From: G963422445 sp963422445 | GTDB taxonomy: Bacteria; Pseudomonadota; Alphaproteobacteria; Thalassobaculales; Thalassobaculaceae | Direction: 5' to 3' | DNA: 64,000 nucleotides | Assembly: GCA_963422445.2 (NCBI GenBank) | Contig: OY729512.2 | Coordinates: 6,262,001 to 6,326,000 of the forward strand | Program-made: the position numbers and the translations under genes | The notes under the pieces: model-generated | Seen by the model: only the letters and a program-made list of their open reading frames with translations | Database searches by the model: none | What the model was told of the DNA's origin: nothing | Shown here: positions 60,456 through 64,000 of the stretch, piece by piece | Position numbering within the stretch: the first letter of the stretch is position 1 | How the letters are laid out: each line of letters opens with the position of its first letter

Positions 60456-61340
60456 CTAGAGCGTCCCGTCGCGGCGCAACTGGTCTGTCATGTCGATGAC
60501 GCGCTGGGCCTTCTCGACAATCGGATAATCGACAAAATATCCATCAACCTGAATTGATGCGACCCCGGCCCGTTCGGCCTCGGCAAATGCATCGACAACT
60601 TTCCGCGACCACGCGATTGCAGCCGCCGTCGGCGTGAAAACGGCGTTGGTCACAGCGACCTGATCCGGATGGATACACATCTTTCCCTGAAAACCGAGAT
60701 CGCGAACCGTCTCGCACGAGGCGCGATACGCCGCATGCTCCCGGATGTGAATGAACACGGTATCGACTGGAGGTTCCAGCTCGCCATAGCGCGAGGCCAG
60801 AACCATCTCCGAGCGGACCGGCAACAGTTCGTTCTCGTCGAGTGACCATTCCATGCCGAGATCCCGCGTATAATCGCCGCCGCCGAAAGCAAACCGTCGC
60901 ACCCGCGATCCTGCGCAGGCCATGTCACGAAGATTGACGACACCGCTCGCGGTTTCAATGATCGGCATCAGATCGACGGAACCGGCGGCAAGGCCGCCTG
61001 CGCGTTCGAGATTGCCCAGCAACCAATCGACCGCCTTCAGATCGGCAACCGATTCGAGTTTGGGCAGGACGATACCGTCAAGGTCACCGCAGACCACCGA
61101 ACAGATATCGCCGTAGCAGAATTCGGTGTCGTAGGCATTGACCCGGACATAGGCATCGCAGTTGCGCGGTCGAGCGAGACTCTCACGGATCCTGTCGCGG
61201 GTTGCGATCTTCTCGGAACGGGCCACGGCATCTTCAAGATCAAGAATGACCGCATCGGTGTCGAGCCCGAAGGCCTTTGCCACACGCCCCGGGTGGTTGC
61301 CCGGTGTGAACAGGTAGCTGCGGTGTGCACGGGGTTTCAT
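60456..61340 (-). CDS. CitE-like (HpcH/HpaI family) CoA-ester lyase
   Basis: 294 residues. RSYLFTPGNHPGRVAKAFGL, ILDLEDAV and VRVNAYDTEF are CitE landmarks. IETASGVVNLRD and FGGGDYTRDLGMEW provide likely magnesium and substrate residues, and KMCIHPDQVAVTNAVFTP closes the barrel. Such proteins cleave or thioesterify malyl-, citramalyl- or related CoA esters. Its ATG overlaps the CoA-transferase stop by 4 bp, so a CoA-ester substrate made by that enzyme is likely. Confidence 0.88.
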   Translation of the reverse strand: MKPRAHRSYLFTPGNHPGRVAKAFGLDTDAVILDLEDAVARSEKIATRDRIRESLARPRNCDAYVRVNAYDTEFCYGDICSVVCGDLDGIVLPKLESVADLKAVDWLLGNLERAGGLAAGSVDLMPIIETASGVVNLRDMACAGSRVRRFAFGGGDYTRDLGMEWSLDENELLPVRSEMVLASRYGELEPPVDTVFIHIREHAAYRASCETVRDLGFQGKMCIHPDQVAVTNAVFTPTAAAIAWSRKVVDAFAEAERAGVASIQVDGYFVDYPIVEKAQRVIDMTDQLRRDGTL

Positions 61341-62539
61341 ATCACGCCGGTCTCCCTGAATTTTGTCATGTCGTCCGACGTCAGGCCAAGTTCACCACGG
61401 TAGACCGCATCGTTGTCCTGACCAAGTGCCGGACCGAGCGTTTCGACCTCACCCGGCGTCCGCGACAGGCGCGGCACCGCGGCGGGAACCGTGACATCGC
61501 CTATTCCAGGCAACGCGACGGTCGTCATCGTGCCACGCTCGGCAAAGTGCCGGTCGGCAAAAATGTCGGCGATCGAGTTCACGGCTCCAGCCGGCACGCC
61601 GTTGGCCGTACAGACAGCAATCACCTCATCTCTTGGCATGGAGCGTGTCCAGGTCTCGACCGTGTCGAGGACCAAGGCCCGGTTGGCAAGCCGGATTTTC
61701 TGGTCGCCATATGCGACGAACAGATCCGGGCGCCGCATAGCCACGCAAAGACGTTCGAACATCTTGTCGGTCGTACAGGCAATGGCGAGACACTTGCCGT
61801 CGCCGGCGGGAAAATGCCCGTGTGGGCAAGCATTCAGCGTGCCAGTGCCTTCCGGTTCGCGCACGAATCCGTCCAGGGCGTAGCGCGGCGCGATTTCGTC
61901 GAGGGCGCGAAAGACGCTTTCGTAAAGCGCGCAATCGACAATCTGGCCCTCACCGGTGGCATCGCGATGGCGAAGCGCGAGCATGATCCCGATGCACCCG
62001 TACAAGCCCGTCATGTAATCGCCGAGCGATGTCGAGCCCGGCGTTACGGGTATCTCGCCCGGCATCCCCGAGAGATAGGTCAGGCCGGCGAACGCATGAG
62101 CGATACGGGCAAAACCCGGCCGGTCGCGATAAGGGCCAGTCTGGCCGTATCCGGAAACCCGCATCAGCACCAGCCCCGGATTCGCGGCGTTCAGCACGTC
62201 CCAGCCGAGGCCCCATTTCTCAAGCGTGCCCGGACGGAAATTCTCGCAAACCACATCGGCACCGGCGACAAGGCGCGTGAACAGTCCGGCGCCTTCGGCG
62301 GTTCTGAGATTGAGGGTGATCGAGCGTTTGTTACGCGCTTCGCTCAACCATGCAAGCGTGCGGTCGGGCTCACCACTGTCGGTGCCATAGCGGCGCCAAG
62401 GGTCGCCTCCGTCAGGGTGTTCAACCTTGACGACGTCGGCCCCGAATTCGCTCATGATCGTTGCGGCAAACGGAGCAGCAATAAAGCTTGCGATATCAAG
62501 GACGCGAACGCCCGATAACGGCTTGCTTGATTCCATCAT
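61337..62539 (-). CDS. Class III CoA-transferase (CaiB/BaiF/Frc family)
   Basis: 400 residues. The N-terminus LSGVRVLDIASFIAAPFAAT, EFGADVVKVEHPDGGDPWRR and NKRSITLNLRTAEG is typical. The catalytic aspartate lies in TSLGDYMTG, followed by RHRDATGEGQIVDCALYESV. It transfers CoA between carboxylic acids via a covalent aspartyl-CoA thioester. First gene of a CoA-transferase, CitE-like, HpaB-like operon, which probably activates, cleaves and oxidises an organic acid. Two adjacent ATGs (62,539 and 62,536) are equally good. Confidence 0.92.
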   Translation of the reverse strand: MMESSKPLSGVRVLDIASFIAAPFAATIMSEFGADVVKVEHPDGGDPWRRYGTDSGEPDRTLAWLSEARNKRSITLNLRTAEGAGLFTRLVAGADVVCENFRPGTLEKWGLGWDVLNAANPGLVLMRVSGYGQTGPYRDRPGFARIAHAFAGLTYLSGMPGEIPVTPGSTSLGDYMTGLYGCIGIMLALRHRDATGEGQIVDCALYESVFRALDEIAPRYALDGFVREPEGTGTLNACPHGHFPAGDGKCLAIACTTDKMFERLCVAMRRPDLFVAYGDQKIRLANRALVLDTVETWTRSMPRDEVIAVCTANGVPAGAVNSIADIFADRHFAERGTMTTVALPGIGDVTVPAAVPRLSRTPGEVETLGPALGQDNDAVYRGELGLTSDDMTKFRETGVI

Positions 62540-62867
62540 GCTTGTCGTTACCTCACGTCAGGCCGGCTGGCGCGGGAATGTGGCGACCAGTCGAACCGGC
62601 TGTCCCCGTACAAAGCAGATTTCCCGCACGGGGGCAAGAAATTCGCCGGAACCCCGCGGCACAGCTGGACTTGTATGCGGGTTTTCCGGGCCACAACCGG
62701 CTGGATTCGGAACTGCAGACGAGATCGTGGCAGGTACGGCCCGAGACACGGTCGTGCCGGGTTCGACGGTCCGCCACGCCGGGAACGGCCCCTGCACGGT
62801 AAACCCGAGCGAGGCGCGGACTCGAAGGTCGAACGCCAGTTTCTCCGCAAGCCCAGGCATGCGCCGG
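62540..62867. other. Intergenic region
   Basis: 328 bases between the CoA-transferase gene and the 3' end of the DUF2779 remnant. No gene, RNA or strong hairpin is recognised; it should contain the promoter of the CoA-transferase operon. Confidence 0.45.
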
Positions 62868-63805
62868 TCAGGCGCCCCACGGGATCGCGTCGAGTACGTT
62901 CCGCAGCTTGACCATCGCCAGGGTATCCCGCACGCAATATGCTCGCAAATCGGCGAATATCCGGCGACGTTCGTCTGGATCGTCGCAATTGAGCGCGGAC
63001 TGATAGCCGATCGCGGACTGTTGTCCGTCGATAATCTCGAGATCGTCGTATCCGGCTCCCGGCGCGACGGCGGACAGAACCCGCTTGATCGAGAACGATC
63101 CGTGGAAATCGGGATGATAATAGTTGCGGCGTACGATCGGCAGCAGGTCGACAAGTCGCCGCTCAATCGCGGCGAAGGACTTGGCCAACTTCGGCAGCGC
63201 GGCTCCGAGGTCGCTCAAAACGCGTCGCTTGTAACTCGAATACGCGCAGATCGACCCTTTGCAGCCCAGAGCCTGGATCAATTTCCTGGCAAGCGCCGGA
63301 CGCAGGTTGTCGCTCCCTTCATGCAGATAGTCGGTATGTCGAAGACCGTTGCCGGTTCCACCATGGACCGAAAACAGAAACGGGATCGGATCGTAGGGCC
63401 GCGTGCCGGAAAACCGCGGAATCGCTGGTGCGAAGGTTTCACAGTCCAGATACCGTACCGGGGAGACGAGTTGACTCAGCGCACCCGCAATATCGTCATG
63501 CGTTTGGGCCCGGCCATCCACGACCGCGTCCCGGACAATACCTTGAAGGTCAGTCGGCGGGAATATCGCGGACCGCTTATGCCCGTGGCTCCGGTGAAAC
63601 GCACATGTAGCGTTTGGCGTGCCGGGAATAGTCGACATCGGGGGCAACATCGTGTGCCACCGGAGCCACGTGCATAAGCGGTTATCGCGGATGTCATCGA
63701 TACCGGCGACTTCAAGGTCCGCCCGCCGGCCCTCCCGGAGCCCAGGGAGTTCATCGATACCGTAATCGATCGCCGCGACATCTCGAGTGCAATGCGTATA
63801 ATACG
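62868..63805 (-). pseudogene. Truncated DUF2779-family protein gene
   Basis: The conserved C-terminal domain is well preserved: VRYLDCETFAPAIPRFSGTR, KGSICAYSSYKRRVLSDLG, RRNYYHPDFHGSFSIKRVLS and RAYCVRDTLAMVKLRNVL. The DxE and later acidic residues fit an RNase-H-like exonuclease fold. The N-terminus is lost because the type D element ends at 63,806. In front of the domain, ELPGLREGRRADLEVAGIDD leads to an interrupted IRDIPAD motif that is split by a 111-bp MITE. Full-length relatives have about 480-500 residues. Function unknown; probably no longer made. Confidence 0.85.
63572..63682. mobile_element. 111-bp MITE with 8-bp target duplication
   Basis: The ends are 25-base inverted repeats with one mismatch (ACCGCTTATGC[C/A]CGTGGCT...GGTG). 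TATCGCGG is repeated directly outside, at 63,564-63,571 and 63,683-63,690. It has no coding capacity. Removing the element and one repeat restores the family motif DIRDIPAD of the DUF2779 gene. The parent transposon is not in the window. Confidence 0.9.
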
Positions 63806-64000
63806 GAACCTCTTGCAAAATTCCTGTCCCCAGGGTCCGGTGAGCCCGGATCGGTCGGTTGCTTCCGGTCACCTCTGCACCTGGAGGTCGGACTCCATGG
63901 ATTCGCGGTGTCTCATCAGAGATGATGAGAACAAACAGGGACCTTTGTGGACATCGGGACACGCATCTCCGGGCCACTCTCTTCGAGAGGGCCGCGAAGG
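63806..64000 (-). mobile_element. Right end of a second type D element, running off the window
   Basis: It starts GAACCTCTTGCAAAATTCCT and over its whole visible length is the reverse complement, with scattered differences, of the 3' part of the element at 46,329-47,740 (compare about 47,550-47,740). It is therefore in inverted orientation to that copy, about 16 kb away. The transposase itself would lie beyond 64,000. Confidence 0.85.

Overview
The window is chromosomal DNA from a GC-rich alphaproteobacterium. The evidence is the gene order secE-nusG-rplKAJL-rpoBC-rpsLG-fusA-tuf-S10/spc/alpha on one strand with adk in the spc block, a short-lid adk and an S14 of about 100 residues. The rplQ-degP-rarA-crcB-rluC tail is also typical of Rhodospirillales-like genomes. 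The lineage is an inference from gene order and protein sequence; no 16S rRNA gene is present. Several insertion sequences and decayed genes outside the core suggest a genome in flux, for example a host-associated or recently bottlenecked strain.

Layout. 1-1,385: an intact-looking IS630-type element. 1,764-5,921 (minus): rluC-like, crcB, rarA, degP. 5,999-19,953 (minus): the alpha, spc and S10 ribosomal-protein clusters with adk, secY and rpoA. 20,017-24,222 (minus): the str cluster (tuf, fusA, rpsG, rpsL). 24,493-36,303 (minus): rpoC, rpoB, rplL, rplJ, rplA, rplK, nusG, secE. 36,410-38,074 (minus): tRNA-Trp, a second tuf, tRNA-Gly, tRNA-Tyr. 38,265-39,038 (plus): rlmB. Almost the whole translation and transcription machinery here is read in one direction.

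39,700-51,366 is the accessory part. A dipeptide/oligopeptide ABC-transporter operon (dppA-dppB-dppC-dppD, minus strand) has been destroyed by frameshifts, deletions and mobile elements. Between the dppC and dppD remnants lies a 7.5-kb composite-transposon-like unit (40,261-47,773), bounded by two directly repeated IS5-family elements. Each of these carries another element nested inside it. The cargo is a tight three-gene operon in which every junction is a 4-bp ATGA overlap: a ParB-domain protein, an unknown protein with a possible nuclease core, and a DNA methyltransferase. It resembles a restriction-modification or phage-defence module that I cannot match to a named system, and it is the best candidate for something undescribed. 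A second intact IS630-type element (49,212-50,389) splits the dppA remnant.

51,766-62,539 holds an FrcBCA-like sugar ABC importer, an orphan NMT1/THI5-like binding protein, a PhyH dioxygenase and a threonine-synthase-like enzyme. These are followed by a probable operon of a CaiB-type CoA-transferase, a CitE-like lyase and an HpaB/4-hydroxybutyryl-CoA-dehydratase-superfamily protein. The right edge has a truncated DUF2779 gene containing a 111-bp MITE with an 8-bp target duplication. It is cut by the end of a second copy of the element nested at 46,329-47,740.

Points of concern are an apparent one-base frameshift in the essential gene rplB, and a tRNA-Gly whose acceptor stem has two adjacent mismatches at known glycyl-tRNA synthetase identity positions. 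Either could be an assembly error or real.
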